Source: Chryseomicrobium aureum
GTDB lineage: Bacteria; Bacillota; Bacilli; Bacillales_A; Planococcaceae
Length of the DNA stretch: 64,000 nt
Direction: 5' to 3'
Assembly: GCF_016909155.1 (NCBI RefSeq)
Contig: NZ_JAFBFG010000008.1
Location: 26,457-90,456 of the forward strand
The notes below the pieces were generated by a model. It did no database searches. It saw nothing but the letters and a program-made list of their open reading frames with translations, and was not told the DNA's origin. Every line of letters starts with the position of its first letter. The first letter of the stretch is position 1. Made by a program: the position numbers and the translations under genes. This document shows, in pieces, positions 48,994-57,917 of the stretch.

Positions 48994-49592
48994 GGTTGTG
49001 TCACCCCCTGCGCGACATATTCAGGAAGTGGTGTGAGACGAATCGAAGCCGTGTAGCGTGGTGCAACTTCGTTCTCTTCCACGATGCCTTCTTGTTCATT
49101 TGTTGTGCTGAGTGGTTCAAATTCTAAAATACTGTCCACTTGAACATTTGCGAAATAATTGCTCTTCATTAGGTTCTCAACGAAAAATGCTACTTCTGAT
49201 TTTGTCTCGAAATCAACGGCTAATGTGATTGTTTCCGGGCTAAAGCTATAGTTGCGAACGTATGTATTCTCGTCAGCAAGGTTTTGAATTTCTTCGTATA
49301 AAGGAGATACCGGGTATGAATTCAGCTCTACAAATAGCACCGCATCTGCATAGCTGATTTCAGGCACTTCTTCTCCAGTCGATACTTGTTCTTGCAAAGC
49401 AGTCCGCTCCGCGACAAGAATTTGTTCTTGCGCTTGCAGGTCTGCCGCTTCTTGTTTGATTCCCATTAAATAGATGGCTAGAAATACGATTAGCGCACCG
49501 AGCACAACGATAAATAAAATAAGGCCTAAATAACTCTCCGGTTTACGCTTTTCAAAGACGGGAAGTAAATTAATTTCCGGATTCATGGACAT
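48990..49592 (-). CDS. pilN: Pilus assembly protein PilN
   Basis: 200 aa. The cytoplasmic tail MNPEINLLPVFEKRKPE carries the INLLP motif that binds PilM, followed by one helix (LGLILFIVVLGALIVFLAIYLM), a coiled coil and a periplasm-type fold. Overlaps pilM by 23 nt and pilO by 4 nt. Confidence 0.88.
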   Translation of the reverse strand: MSMNPEINLLPVFEKRKPESYLGLILFIVVLGALIVFLAIYLMGIKQEAADLQAQEQILVAERTALQEQVSTGEEVPEISYADAVLFVELNSYPVSPLYEEIQNLADENTYVRNYSFSPETITLAVDFETKSEVAFFVENLMKSNYFANVQVDSILEFEPLSTTNEQEGIVEENEVAPRYTASIRLTPLPEYVAQGVTQP

Positions 49593-50562
49593 CCCCCTTT
49601 AACGCGAGACCGATGAGTGACACGTCACTCGATCCGAATCCATTATAAAACTTGCGCACATCTTCATCTCGTACAGTTGTCACTTGCGGGAAAGATAAGT
49701 TTTCCCGAAGTAAGCCGTCGATGTAATCAAGTTCTGGTGACTCGCCAAACGATACGATTTCTTCTACCGCAATGTCCCCTTTATGAATCGAGAAACGGTA
49801 GAAGGTCATCATACGCTCAAGTTCAGTCACTTGTTCTGCGAGTTGATAGCGATACGCTTCAACATCCCCATCTAGACGGAATTTAATGTCGTCTCCTTCA
49901 GCATAGGAACGATACACGCCGTTTTCTTTCTCAAAAGGCTGATAACGCAAGAATTCGACTTCCCCATCGCGGTAGATTGTGACGACAACGCCTGTCATCA
50001 ACCATTCCACAAGTAGATACGATTTATCTGTTTTAAAATAATCGCGCTTTGTAAAATAACGAATAGCAGACAACGCACGAAGATCTGCAATGACAGGATC
50101 AAGTCCCGCGTCATCCAAGATATTCGCAAAGCGCATGACTTCTTCAGCAGGAGCAGCAAATAATGTAGCTTTTTGGTCACCTGGAGTTGGGTCATACACG
50201 TCCAGTAACGGGTTCTCGAACGGTAGTTGAATCGAACGCCCAAGCTCCATCTGTACATACCCTTTTAAACCTTCAGTCTCCACGTCTTCTGGATGCTCGA
50301 TTGCTTTCATCATGACTGCACTGTCCGGAACGAAATAACGCACTTGATCGCGCTTGATGCCCCAAGAAGAGACTTGTTCTTTCATCCAATTAAAATAGCC
50401 AATTTCATCTTTAATATGATCATCTTCTACATACCCAGGAGGCACAGCCGCTTCGTACAGCAACCAGTCGTCCCCATCCTCACGTGGCCGAACTAGCGCA
50501 CGTAACACTGTCTCGTGAAGATCCATCGACACGATTTGTCGACTTCCGCGTTTTCGAAACAT
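49570..50562 (-). CDS. pilM: Pilus assembly actin-like ATPase PilM
   Basis: 330 aa from MFRKRGSRQIVSMDLHETVLRAL. PilM/FtsA actin-like fold with SMDLHE (phosphate-1-like), an adenosine-side region and a C-terminal VSLIGLAL. ATG 50562 has GAGAGGGG 7 nt before it, better than the ATG at 50583. It binds the PilN tail and links it to the PilB/PilC motor. It is distant from E. coli PilM at the motif level, but position and length fit well. Confidence 0.82.
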   Translation of the reverse strand: MFRKRGSRQIVSMDLHETVLRALVRPREDGDDWLLYEAAVPPGYVEDDHIKDEIGYFNWMKEQVSSWGIKRDQVRYFVPDSAVMMKAIEHPEDVETEGLKGYVQMELGRSIQLPFENPLLDVYDPTPGDQKATLFAAPAEEVMRFANILDDAGLDPVIADLRALSAIRYFTKRDYFKTDKSYLLVEWLMTGVVVTIYRDGEVEFLRYQPFEKENGVYRSYAEGDDIKFRLDGDVEAYRYQLAEQVTELERMMTFYRFSIHKGDIAVEEIVSFGESPELDYIDGLLRENLSFPQVTTVRDEDVRKFYNGFGSSDVSLIGLALKGDVHESGN

Positions 50563-50617
50563 CCCATGACCCCTCTCGTCCATCTCTTTCTACTTGTCGC
50601 ACTACCAAGCTTATGTC

Positions 50618-50637
50618 AAGCCGGATTGCTCCGGCTT
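50618..50637 (-). promoter_or_regulatory. Hairpin between pilin and pilM genes
   Basis: Minus strand AAGCCGGA, GCAA tetraloop, TCCGGCTT, with only TTGACAT after it. A strong stem with a weak T tail right after the pilin stop fits a leaky terminator or mRNA-stabilising stem that raises pilin output over pilMNO. Confidence 0.6.
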
Positions 50638-50657
50638 CAAATAAGGTTGGTATTAGA

Positions 50658-51179
50658 TCAACCACCAGTATTTAATGCAGCTGTTCCACCAGTAACAGTT
50701 ACACCAGTAACTACCTCAGAACCTTTAATGTTTGTATGATTAATTCCTGCCATAGTCGCAGCATTGAATTCAATAGTCTTAGACCCGCTAAAAGGTAATG
50801 CCGCTGTTTCCAAAGTATTACCAGTTGTGACTTTAGTAACAGTTCCATCTGTAACTTTACCTTCAGATTGTAAAAAACCATTACTCTTAAGAGTAGCTAC
50901 ATCAACAGAAGCTGCACCAGAATTTTGTGTAAAATATAAGTTTGCCGCATTCATAACATTCGCTGCATCTGCTTTGACGGCATCATATCTTGAATTTTCA
51001 ATAACATTTCCAATTGCCGGGATAGCAATTGCAGCTACTATTGCTAGGATAACGATTACAGCTAGTAATTCAATTAGTGTTAAACCTTTTTGATTTAAAC
51101 GTTTTTTTAATAATTTTTTCATAAATGAGTTCTCTCCTGTCGTTTCATTTTTTTGTTCTAAGTACGATTTTTCATTCAT
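50658..51179 (-). CDS. pilA: Major type IV prepilin
   Basis: Type IVa prepilin with the processing site LNQKG|LTLIELLAVIVILAIVAA, broken here after QKG: Gly at -1 and Glu at +5 are both in place, followed by the hydrophobic N-helix. The mature part is about 140 aa, rich in Thr/Val/Gly. No Cys pair, so the D-region loop is not disulfide-bonded. From ATG 51179 (AAGGAGGTGA 12 nt upstream) the leader would be 32 aa; ATG 51122 would give a 13-aa leader with a weaker site. It is first in the alignment-protein block, consistent with high expression. Confidence 0.92.
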   Translation of the reverse strand: MNEKSYLEQKNETTGENSFMKKLLKKRLNQKGLTLIELLAVIVILAIVAAIAIPAIGNVIENSRYDAVKADAANVMNAANLYFTQNSGAASVDVATLKSNGFLQSEGKVTDGTVTKVTTGNTLETAALPFSGSKTIEFNAATMAGINHTNIKGSEVVTGVTVTGGTAALNTGG

Positions 51180-51214
51180 TCCGTTTTCTCACCTCCTTAA
51201 ATGGAATAATTTCA

Positions 51215-52420
51215 TCACATTTGTTCATATAAACTAAACATTGGAATCATAATTGCCATAACAATTCCACCGACAATAAAAGCTAAAAACAATATCATGA
51301 GTGGTTCAATTAATGACTTTAAAGTATCAACTGTGCGGTCTACTTCTTCTTCATAAAATGTTGCAACTTTTTCTAACATATAATCTAGAGATCCTGTTTG
51401 TTCCCCAATCAAAGTCATTTGGGTAACGAGTGGTGGGAAAATCCAACTTTCTTGAAGTGGTGCTGTTAATGTGCTACCTTTTTCAAGGCTCCGTTTCGCT
51501 TCATTCAACACTTTTCCGATGACTGGATTTCCAGAAACCTTCTCTACAATTGTTAAAGCTTGAAGAATCGGAACAGAAGAACTAAAGAGTGATGATAAAG
51601 TTCTTGTAACACGCGCAATCGATGATTTCTGAACAAGTTGACCGAATACAGGCATACGCATAATGGCGTAATAGACGCCAAAATTGAATTTATTGTTGTT
51701 TTTAAATAAATACATGAAAATTGTTACTACCAAAACAATTGCGATGATGATGATATACCAACTCGTTTGCAAAAATTCACTCATTGCCATCACGACTTTC
51801 GTAATGGTAGGCAGTTCAGCCCCCATATCATCAAACATATCAACGAATTGAGGTACTACTGTTAACATTAAAAAACCAGCAACACCAAAAGTTAGGATAA
51901 GTAAAATTACCGGATACGTCATCGTTGACTGCACTTTTTTCTTAATCGCAAATTGCTTTTCAAGTGACATTGCCAAGCGGTCAAGCGAGTTATCCAAGTT
52001 TCCTGTCGCTTCCCCTGCTCGAATCATGTTGACGAAAACACCAGGAAATACGTTAGGGTATTTAGCTGCTGCGTCGGAGAATGTAAGACCTGTACGGACG
52101 TCTTCTTCCACGCTATTTAGAGCTTTTTTTAGTGGCTTTGATTTCGTTTGATCGGCTAAGATTCTCGTCGATTCTACTATAGAGACACCTGCGCGAATAA
52201 GTGTCGCGAACTGGCGCACATAGATGACGAAATCCTGGTTTTTTACTTTTGCTCCAAACGATAATTCTTTATGCAAAATCGATTTGGACTCTTCCACTTC
52301 ACGCGGGTTGATTTTCATTTCACGAAGTTTTTGAATCGCTTGCGCTTTTGATACTGCGTCAATCGTGCCTTTTTTAATGGCTCCTTCTATGGAGCGGCCG
52401 TTATAACGAAATACAACCAT
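51215..52420 (-). CDS. pilC: Pilus platform protein PilC
   Basis: 401-aa inner-membrane platform protein of the GspF/PilC family. Two cytoplasmic GspF domains (about 70-190 and 270-395) are separated and followed by helices (TYPVILLILTFGVAGFLMLTVV; WYIIIIAIVLVVTIFMYLF; SLIEPLMILFLAFIVGGIVMAIM). ATG overlaps the pilT stop (TAATG). It couples the motor ATPases to the growing pilus. Confidence 0.95.
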   Translation of the reverse strand: MVVFRYNGRSIEGAIKKGTIDAVSKAQAIQKLREMKINPREVEESKSILHKELSFGAKVKNQDFVIYVRQFATLIRAGVSIVESTRILADQTKSKPLKKALNSVEEDVRTGLTFSDAAAKYPNVFPGVFVNMIRAGEATGNLDNSLDRLAMSLEKQFAIKKKVQSTMTYPVILLILTFGVAGFLMLTVVPQFVDMFDDMGAELPTITKVVMAMSEFLQTSWYIIIIAIVLVVTIFMYLFKNNNKFNFGVYYAIMRMPVFGQLVQKSSIARVTRTLSSLFSSSVPILQALTIVEKVSGNPVIGKVLNEAKRSLEKGSTLTAPLQESWIFPPLVTQMTLIGEQTGSLDYMLEKVATFYEEEVDRTVDTLKSLIEPLMILFLAFIVGGIVMAIMIPMFSLYEQM

Positions 52421-53460
52421 TAGTAATCACCTGCCGGTAGGTATGGCTTTGCGTCTTCGTACTTGATCGAGCCTTTTGTAATCAGTTCTTGAATATTTGC
52501 TTCAAGCGTGTGCATGCCTAGTGCGCGACTCGTTTGCATGACGTTTTGAATCTGGTGCACTTTTTCATTTCGAATCAAGTTCGAGACGGCTGGTGTAGAA
52601 ATCAAAATTTCTGTAGCCGCTACCCGCCCATTTCCGGTTGCATTCACGAATAATCGTTGAGAGACAATTCCTTGTAACACGTTTCCAAGTTGAATACGGA
52701 TCTGACCTTGTTGAAACGGTGGAAACACGTCAATGATCCGGTCGATTGTCGTTGGTGCGGAACTTGTGTGTAATGTCCCCATCACTAAGTGACCAGTTTC
52801 AGCAGCTGTGATCGCTGTAGATATCGTTTCCAAGTCCCGCATCTCACCGACTAGGATGACGTCTGGATCTTGACGTAGTGCTGCCCGCAATGCATTAGCG
52901 AATGTCATGGAGTCAGCACCGATTTCACGCTGATTCACAATTGACTGGTTGTGTGGATGTACATACTCAATTGGGTCTTCAAGTGTCAAAATGTGTCGCG
53001 ACATCGTACGATTAATATGATCAATCATCGCTGCAAGTGTCGTCGATTTTCCTGAGCCCGTAGGACCTGTCACTAAAATCAACCCCTGCGGACGTTCTGC
53101 TAAGTCATATAATACCTTTGGCATGTTGAGCTGTTGTAAAGTTGGAATAGAGTTTGAGATTTGGCGGGCAGCTAGTGCCATACGCTTTTGCTGGTGGTAA
53201 GCATTGATACGAAAACGACATTTTTCGCCGAGAGCAAACCCGAAATCCGTCTCGCCTTTTTCCGCGAACTCTTCTTGCTTATCCGCTGGCAACAATTCAT
53301 TGACCATTTGCTTGGTCATTTCTTCCGTCAAAACAACTTCTCCACCAGGAATCAACTTCCCGTTCTTCCGGAACATTGGGGGAACACCCACTGTGATATG
53401 CAAATCCGAAATCTTTTCTTCATAGCTGCGATTGAGTAAATCGAGTATTGAGTAACTCAG
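52420..53460 (-). CDS. pilT: Pilus retraction ATPase PilT (CTG start)
   Basis: 346-aa PilT hexameric ATPase. An N-terminal PAS-like domain contains SDLHITVGVPP, then Walker A TGPTGSGKSTTLAA (about 145), Walker B VILVGEMRDLETI, His box HLVMGTLHTSS and the retraction motif SNLIRNEK (the AIRNLIRE equivalent). Between the upstream stop and the conserved SDLHI there is no ATG, GTG or TTG until a TTG inside the motif itself (53403), which would delete conserved residues. CTG at 53458-53460 has AGGAGGT 7 nt upstream and gives the family length. Confidence 0.93.
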   Translation of the reverse strand: MSYSILDLLNRSYEEKISDLHITVGVPPMFRKNGKLIPGGEVVLTEEMTKQMVNELLPADKQEEFAEKGETDFGFALGEKCRFRINAYHQQKRMALAARQISNSIPTLQQLNMPKVLYDLAERPQGLILVTGPTGSGKSTTLAAMIDHINRTMSRHILTLEDPIEYVHPHNQSIVNQREIGADSMTFANALRAALRQDPDVILVGEMRDLETISTAITAAETGHLVMGTLHTSSAPTTIDRIIDVFPPFQQGQIRIQLGNVLQGIVSQRLFVNATGNGRVAATEILISTPAVSNLIRNEKVHQIQNVMQTSRALGMHTLEANIQELITKGSIKYEDAKPYLPAGDY

Positions 53461-53474
53461 CGGGGTTACCTCCT
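53458..53474 (-). promoter_or_regulatory. RBS and CTG start codon of pilT
   Basis: AGGAGGT at 53468-53474 (minus strand), a 7-nt spacer, then CTG at 53458-53460. The site touches the pilB stop codon. Confidence 0.75.
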
Positions 53475-55139
53475 CTAGTCAAGTTTGGCAACGCGGAATA
53501 CTTCTTCTGTCGTTGTCACGCCTTGAGCTACTTTTTCCATCCCGTCCTGCAGAAGGGATTTCATATTTGCTTGTTTCATATAACGCATGATGTCACGTTG
53601 ACTTCTGCCGTCAACAATCATCGTGCGTACTTCGTCATCGACTTCTAATACTTCATGGACTGCGAGTCGCCCGCGGTAACCTGTGTTGTTACAAGCCGGA
53701 CACCCAACACCACGTGAAATTTCGTCAATTTCGAGGCCGTTTTCTTGGAACAACTCTTTTTCACGACTCGTTGCAGGCTCTTTCACTGCGCAATCTCGGC
53801 ATACACGACGTACAAGACGCTGCGAGATCACTCCAACTAGTGAAGAGGCAATTAAGAATTGCTCAATTCCCATATCGCGAAGACGTGAGACCGATTCAAC
53901 TGCAGAGTTCGTGTGCAGGGTGCTTAAAACTAAGTGACCTGTAAGTGATGCTCGAACCGCGATTTGTGCGGTCTCTAAGTCACGAATCTCCCCGATCATG
54001 ACGATGTCTGGATCTTGTCGAAGAATCGAGCGAAGCCCCGCTGCGAACGTGAGGCCCACTTCTTCTTTTACTTGAATCTGATTGATGCCTTCTAACTGAT
54101 ACTCGACTGGATCTTCGACTGTGATGATGTTTACTTCATCTTCATTTAAGCGGTTCAAACCCGCATACAGAGTAGAAGATTTACCAGAACCCGTAGGACC
54201 TGTGATGAGGACAATTCCATTTGGACGTTTCAACATTTTTTTGAACGACGTTAAGTTCGTGTCGCTGAAGCCAAGTTTGGAAATATCGTTGATAGCATTC
54301 GTTAAATCGAGTACCCGCATTACGACTTTTTCGCCATAAATCGTTGGGAGTGTCGATACGCGAATATCGACTGGCTTCATATTGATGTTTTGTTTGATTC
54401 GTCCATCTTGCGGGATCCGGTGCTCGGTAATGTTTAAGTTCGCCAAGATCTTGATACGCGCCAAAATGACGTTTTGAATGTATTTAGGTAACGCTCGCTC
54501 TAGATGCAGTACTCCGTCAATCCGGTACCGGACGCGGAAGTCTGTTTCTTGTGGATCAAAGTGAATATCCGATGCACGTTGCGTGACGGCATTACTAATG
54601 AGTTGATTCACTAAGTTGACGATTGGTGAGTCGAGATCCGTGATTTGATTCTCGTCTTCTAAACTCGTTGGAATGATATCTTGCAAGGACATATCCATCG
54701 TTTCTTTCAAATCATAGAACTTTGTCAGCATGCGCAGTAAATCGTATTTCGCTGCAATCGCCGGTTCGACTTGAAGACCTGTTGCCATTCGGACTTCTTC
54801 TACTGCGAAGTAATCCATCGGATCGGCCATCGCAAGTAAGAGTTTATTGCGTTCACGTTTAATTGGCAGAACTAACAGTCGCTTTGCAATATCTTTTGGA
54901 ACAAGTGACGTCAGTTCTGGATCAATTGGGTATTGTGTCAAGTTGATATTTGGAATGCCTAGTTGGCGCTCGAGCATTTCATTTAATTGCTGTTCGGTGA
55001 TGAGGTTCTCACGAATGAAATAGTCCCCAAGTTTTTCAGAAGGCGCTTTGTTTTCTAGACCATATTCGAGTTGTTGCTGGGTAATCATGCCCGCATCTAC
55101 CAGCATATCCCCAATCCGTTTTTTCGTCCCAGGTTTCAT
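53475..55139 (-). CDS. pilB: Pilus extension ATPase PilB with MshEN-like N-terminus
   Basis: 554-aa GspE/PilB motor. Residues about 8-60 contain two repeats of the MshEN type (RIGDMLVDAGMITQQQLEYG and KLGDYFIRENLITEQQLNEM), the c-di-GMP-binding fold of GspE/MshE N-domains. Then GspE N2, Walker A TGPTGSGKSSTLYA (about 320), Asp box, Walker B MIGEIRDLETA, LSTLHTNSA, and the zinc tetracysteine CRDC..CPAC (about 455-495). The second repeat is imperfect (REN in place of xxG). Extension ATPase for the pilus. Confidence 0.95.
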   Translation of the reverse strand: MKPGTKKRIGDMLVDAGMITQQQLEYGLENKAPSEKLGDYFIRENLITEQQLNEMLERQLGIPNINLTQYPIDPELTSLVPKDIAKRLLVLPIKRERNKLLLAMADPMDYFAVEEVRMATGLQVEPAIAAKYDLLRMLTKFYDLKETMDMSLQDIIPTSLEDENQITDLDSPIVNLVNQLISNAVTQRASDIHFDPQETDFRVRYRIDGVLHLERALPKYIQNVILARIKILANLNITEHRIPQDGRIKQNINMKPVDIRVSTLPTIYGEKVVMRVLDLTNAINDISKLGFSDTNLTSFKKMLKRPNGIVLITGPTGSGKSSTLYAGLNRLNEDEVNIITVEDPVEYQLEGINQIQVKEEVGLTFAAGLRSILRQDPDIVMIGEIRDLETAQIAVRASLTGHLVLSTLHTNSAVESVSRLRDMGIEQFLIASSLVGVISQRLVRRVCRDCAVKEPATSREKELFQENGLEIDEISRGVGCPACNNTGYRGRLAVHEVLEVDDEVRTMIVDGRSQRDIMRYMKQANMKSLLQDGMEKVAQGVTTTEEVFRVAKLD

Positions 55140-55157
55140 CGTGAATCCCTCCCTCCG

Positions 55158-56579
55158 TTAATCAACCTTATTTCCGCCTTTGTCATAATCCGGTGTGCCA
55201 TCGTTATCAGCATCTGCAGGGTCATTGGTTGAATCATTGCCAGAGCCTGTTCCATTTCCTGATCCTGTACCAGATCCTGATCCGGAACCACTGCCGGTGC
55301 CGTTACCTGAACCCGTTTCAGTACCCGAGCCAGTTCCCGTACCACCAGTCGTTCCTGTTCCAGTACCTGAGCCAGTTCCAGTTCCATCAGTCATTCCTGT
55401 TCCAGTACCTAAACCATCAGCAGGATCCCCCGTTGTTGGGACAGTTGGTTCTGGAGCTGGTGGTGCTTCTTTCGCACTGACTTCCACTAAAGTATTTACT
55501 GGTGGATAGTAGTCACGAGCGATAATTTCTTGTGTTTCAAATGATCCTGTCTTCGATGAAACGGTGCGGTATGTTACGACTCTCCAACCGCTTCTACCGG
55601 TTTCGATTTGACGAGACTGACCGTAATTTAAATCTGCAACCAGACGTTCCACACGTTTCGGTTCAATTTCTTCACGAGATCCTACTTCAAAACTAGCAGT
55701 AGAATCTGGATTTAGTGTTAGGAATTCAAGTAAGTATGTACCACCCGAGTTTGTTGCTTGGATAGTTACTGGTGTATCAAACGTATTTTTGAATTTAAAA
55801 TCACGGTTCAACTTCGCGTTGATCATTGCTTCTAATCCTAAAGTCGAATAGTCTGGTACGACCCCTTGTGAGTGACGTTCAACTAAATCAAATTCCGTTT
55901 GAAGGACAGTTATATAAAACATCGACGCCACAAAGTTCGCCGTTGCTTCTGAAATCGGTGCAGCACCTTGCACTAAAGTTTCATTTAATGAAAGAATTTC
56001 TTGGGGTTGAATCACTTTATTGTGTATCAGCTCGTTTACTGCATTTAGTTCTGCAGCTGGTAGTCCCGTTTGAACTGTTACAAACCCAACGCGTTCCAAG
56101 TCTGCTATAGAAATGTCACTCGCAATTAGTTGAATTGATTCATCACTCAATACACTAGCTTTTAAGCGAAGGTCTTCTGTTGTTTTAATTCTGTCAAACG
56201 CTGGATCTGCATCGATTGCAGAAGTAAGGCGGTCACTGATTGTTACAACAAGTGGTTGATGGACTTCTTGATCGCTTTTCCAAAATGCATACCATGGTAC
56301 ATTTGCTTTACTAACAAATTGGTCAACCGATTGCGCGATATCAAAAACAAAATCATCTGCTGTCACTTCTAATGAAGGATTCGTTGCATTTAACTGCACG
56401 ACCGCTGATGCTTTCCATACATCAATCTCTGTTGCAATCCAAGCCGTCACTTCTTCCTCATCTGTTGAAGGGGCTACTTTTCCACCTAATGTATGTGTAT
56501 GTTCATTCGCTAATACAAAAGGAGAAAAAAGTAAAGCGAGTAGGCCAATACTAATTAAACCTGCAATTACTTTCCTCAA
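55158..56579 (-). CDS. Secreted VanW-like protein with Gly-rich linker and Ca-binding-type tail
   Basis: 473 aa. Signal peptide (VIAGLISIGLLALLFSPFVLANE). An N-terminal domain of unknown type (about 30-210) is followed by a VanW-like region (ERHSQGVVPDYSTLGLEAMIN, RDFKFKNTFDTPVTI, about 235-280) and a beta domain (about 300-370). A Gly/Ser/Thr linker of about 70 residues made of GT/GS repeats follows, then an end with DADNDGTPDYD, like a thrombospondin type-3 calcium loop. No LPXTG. It is the first gene of the pilus operon; VanW proteins next to Gram-positive pilus genes may help wall passage or sit on the pilus. Function not known. Confidence 0.75.
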   Translation of the reverse strand: MRKVIAGLISIGLLALLFSPFVLANEHTHTLGGKVAPSTDEEEVTAWIATEIDVWKASAVVQLNATNPSLEVTADDFVFDIAQSVDQFVSKANVPWYAFWKSDQEVHQPLVVTISDRLTSAIDADPAFDRIKTTEDLRLKASVLSDESIQLIASDISIADLERVGFVTVQTGLPAAELNAVNELIHNKVIQPQEILSLNETLVQGAAPISEATANFVASMFYITVLQTEFDLVERHSQGVVPDYSTLGLEAMINAKLNRDFKFKNTFDTPVTIQATNSGGTYLLEFLTLNPDSTASFEVGSREEIEPKRVERLVADLNYGQSRQIETGRSGWRVVTYRTVSSKTGSFETQEIIARDYYPPVNTLVEVSAKEAPPAPEPTVPTTGDPADGLGTGTGMTDGTGTGSGTGTGTTGGTGTGSGTETGSGNGTGSGSGSGSGTGSGNGTGSGNDSTNDPADADNDGTPDYDKGGNKVD

Positions 56580-56796
56580 ATTGATTCACTCCCCCGCTAG
56601 ATTTACCTACTACTCTCTATAGGCCTTACATCATAGAATTCTCTCATTAATCTCATTGTAACGTAATACTTGTAACTTTGAATACAACTATTTACCTTAT
56701 TTATGAAATCTTTACGACATATATTTCCTTTGTTTCATTCTTTTTAATCCTCTGTTATGATGAAAGTATAAAGGGTACCATAGGGGGGTGCAAGAG
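56580..56796. promoter_or_regulatory. Divergent promoter region of the pilus locus
   Basis: AT-rich 217-bp gap between the minus-strand pilus operon and the plus-strand minor-pilin genes. Promoters for both must lie here, but I cannot pick hexamers with confidence. Confidence 0.45.
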
Positions 56797-57279
56797 GTGT
56801 TTAGAAATTTTCTGAATTCTAAAGGATTTACATTAGTAGAGGTTTTAGCATCTGTTGTACTTTTAGCTGTTGTGTTATCCATTGCGTTAAGTGTATTTCC
56901 GAATATGTTTAGGACGAATGAAGTGAATGAGGAGAGTCTCGACTCGGTAGCAGTTGCGAAAGATGCGCTTGTAAGAGCAAAAGGCTGGGAAATAGATGGA
57001 GCTAATCCACCTCCACAATTTAACCTTGTAAGTAGCAATGAAACTTTCAATAAGTTATTTGCAGATAACAACAAACCGACTCAAGACTTTTATGTCGCTA
57101 CTGAGACAACACCTTTATCTGGTGGTTATCAAATTTATTATCTAGTGGATGATAACGAAGTTGACGGACTAGACTTATTTGAAGTAACAATTTATGTTGT
57201 GGAAAAAGAATCTATCCGTGCAACAAATTATGGCTACCTTACATCTGATAATCTACCAGTTACAGTGACCGGAGGATGA
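56797..57279 (+). CDS. Minor type IV prepilin (PilV-like)
   Basis: 160 aa from GTG 56797 (MFRNFLNSKG), with the run of Gs in AGGGGGGTG about 6 nt upstream. Prepilin site NSKG|FTLVEVLASVVLLAVVLSI: Gly(-1), Phe(+1) and Glu(+5) present. The mature part is about 150 aa with an aromatic-rich end (YLTSDNLPVTVTGG). First of three plus-strand pilin-like genes; likely a minor pilin of the initiation complex. AT-rich compared with the rest of the locus. Confidence 0.85.
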   Translation: MFRNFLNSKGFTLVEVLASVVLLAVVLSIALSVFPNMFRTNEVNEESLDSVAVAKDALVRAKGWEIDGANPPPQFNLVSSNETFNKLFADNNKPTQDFYVATETTPLSGGYQIYYLVDDNEVDGLDLFEVTIYVVEKESIRATNYGYLTSDNLPVTVTGG

Positions 57280-57283
57280 CAAG

Positions 57284-57766
57284 ATGAAAAATCAAAAGGG
57301 TATTACTTTAGTGGAGTTACTTGCGGTTATTGTAATTATAGGATTTCTTACAATTCTGATTTGGAGAATTTTTTTCCAGACGATTGATTCCAATAGTTAT
57401 GCCGTTACTACACAGTCTTTACAACAGGAAGCGAATGTGATTTTGTCGACATTACAATCTACTCATACAAGAAGCACAATTATAGATCTAAAAATTGAGG
57501 CTGGCCAATTAGTGATTAACTCTAAAGATGATGGTGAAATTAGAATTCCAAAACGCCCTGGAGTCACTTATCAACTTTATAATGTCTCGCCCACTATTGA
57601 AAATAATATAATCAATCAAGAAGAAGCTACTTTGAGTATTGCAAGTTATTCAAATGGGGGAAGAATTCTTTTGCCTGTGCATTTGAGCTTAACTGCTGAA
57701 TTCAAGGATGGAAAATCAACTTATTATGTATTAAATACAACATTATCAAAATTAACTACTGACTAG
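57284..57766 (+). CDS. Minor type IV prepilin (PilW-like)
   Basis: 160 aa. Leader is only 6 residues: MKNQKG|ITLVELLAVIVIIGFLTIL, with Gly(-1) and Glu(+5) intact. The mature domain has QTIDSNSYAVTTQSLQQEA and a beta-rich end. It begins 4 nt after the previous gene and is coupled to it. ATTACTT-rich, low-GC codon use. Likely minor pilin. Confidence 0.85.
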   Translation: MKNQKGITLVELLAVIVIIGFLTILIWRIFFQTIDSNSYAVTTQSLQQEANVILSTLQSTHTRSTIIDLKIEAGQLVINSKDDGEIRIPKRPGVTYQLYNVSPTIENNIINQEEATLSIASYSNGGRILLPVHLSLTAEFKDGKSTYYVLNTTLSKLTTD

Positions 57767-57793
57767 CTAAGCGACTTCGCTTAGCTTTTTTAG
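57765..57793 (+). terminator. Terminator after the second minor pilin
   Basis: GCTAAGCG, ACTT loop, CGCTTAGC then TTTTTT. It separates the third pilin-like gene, which must have its own promoter in 57794-57917. Confidence 0.85.
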
Positions 57794-57917
57794 GTCTTTG
57801 GACTAAACTTCTCATTATGTAAAATCGTTATTTTTACATTCCAGAATATCATACCTATAGACCTATCTCTTTTGATATACTAATAGTAATTATATTCCAT
57901 GAGTGGAGTGAGAAATC

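Noticed and set aside
53401..53403. TTG as the start of pilT
   Set aside because: It lies inside the conserved SDLHITVG motif and has no ribosome site; CTG 53460 has AGGAGGT.
52420..55139. Motor genes as the comG competence operon
   Set aside because: PilT, PilM/N/O and a separate PilB with MshEN-like repeats define a type IV pilus; comG lacks a PilT and lies elsewhere in Bacillales.
55195..55509. Pro-rich plus-strand ORF opposite the VanW-like gene
   Set aside because: It is the complement of the Gly-rich linker codons; only the minus strand has a signal peptide, domains and operon context.
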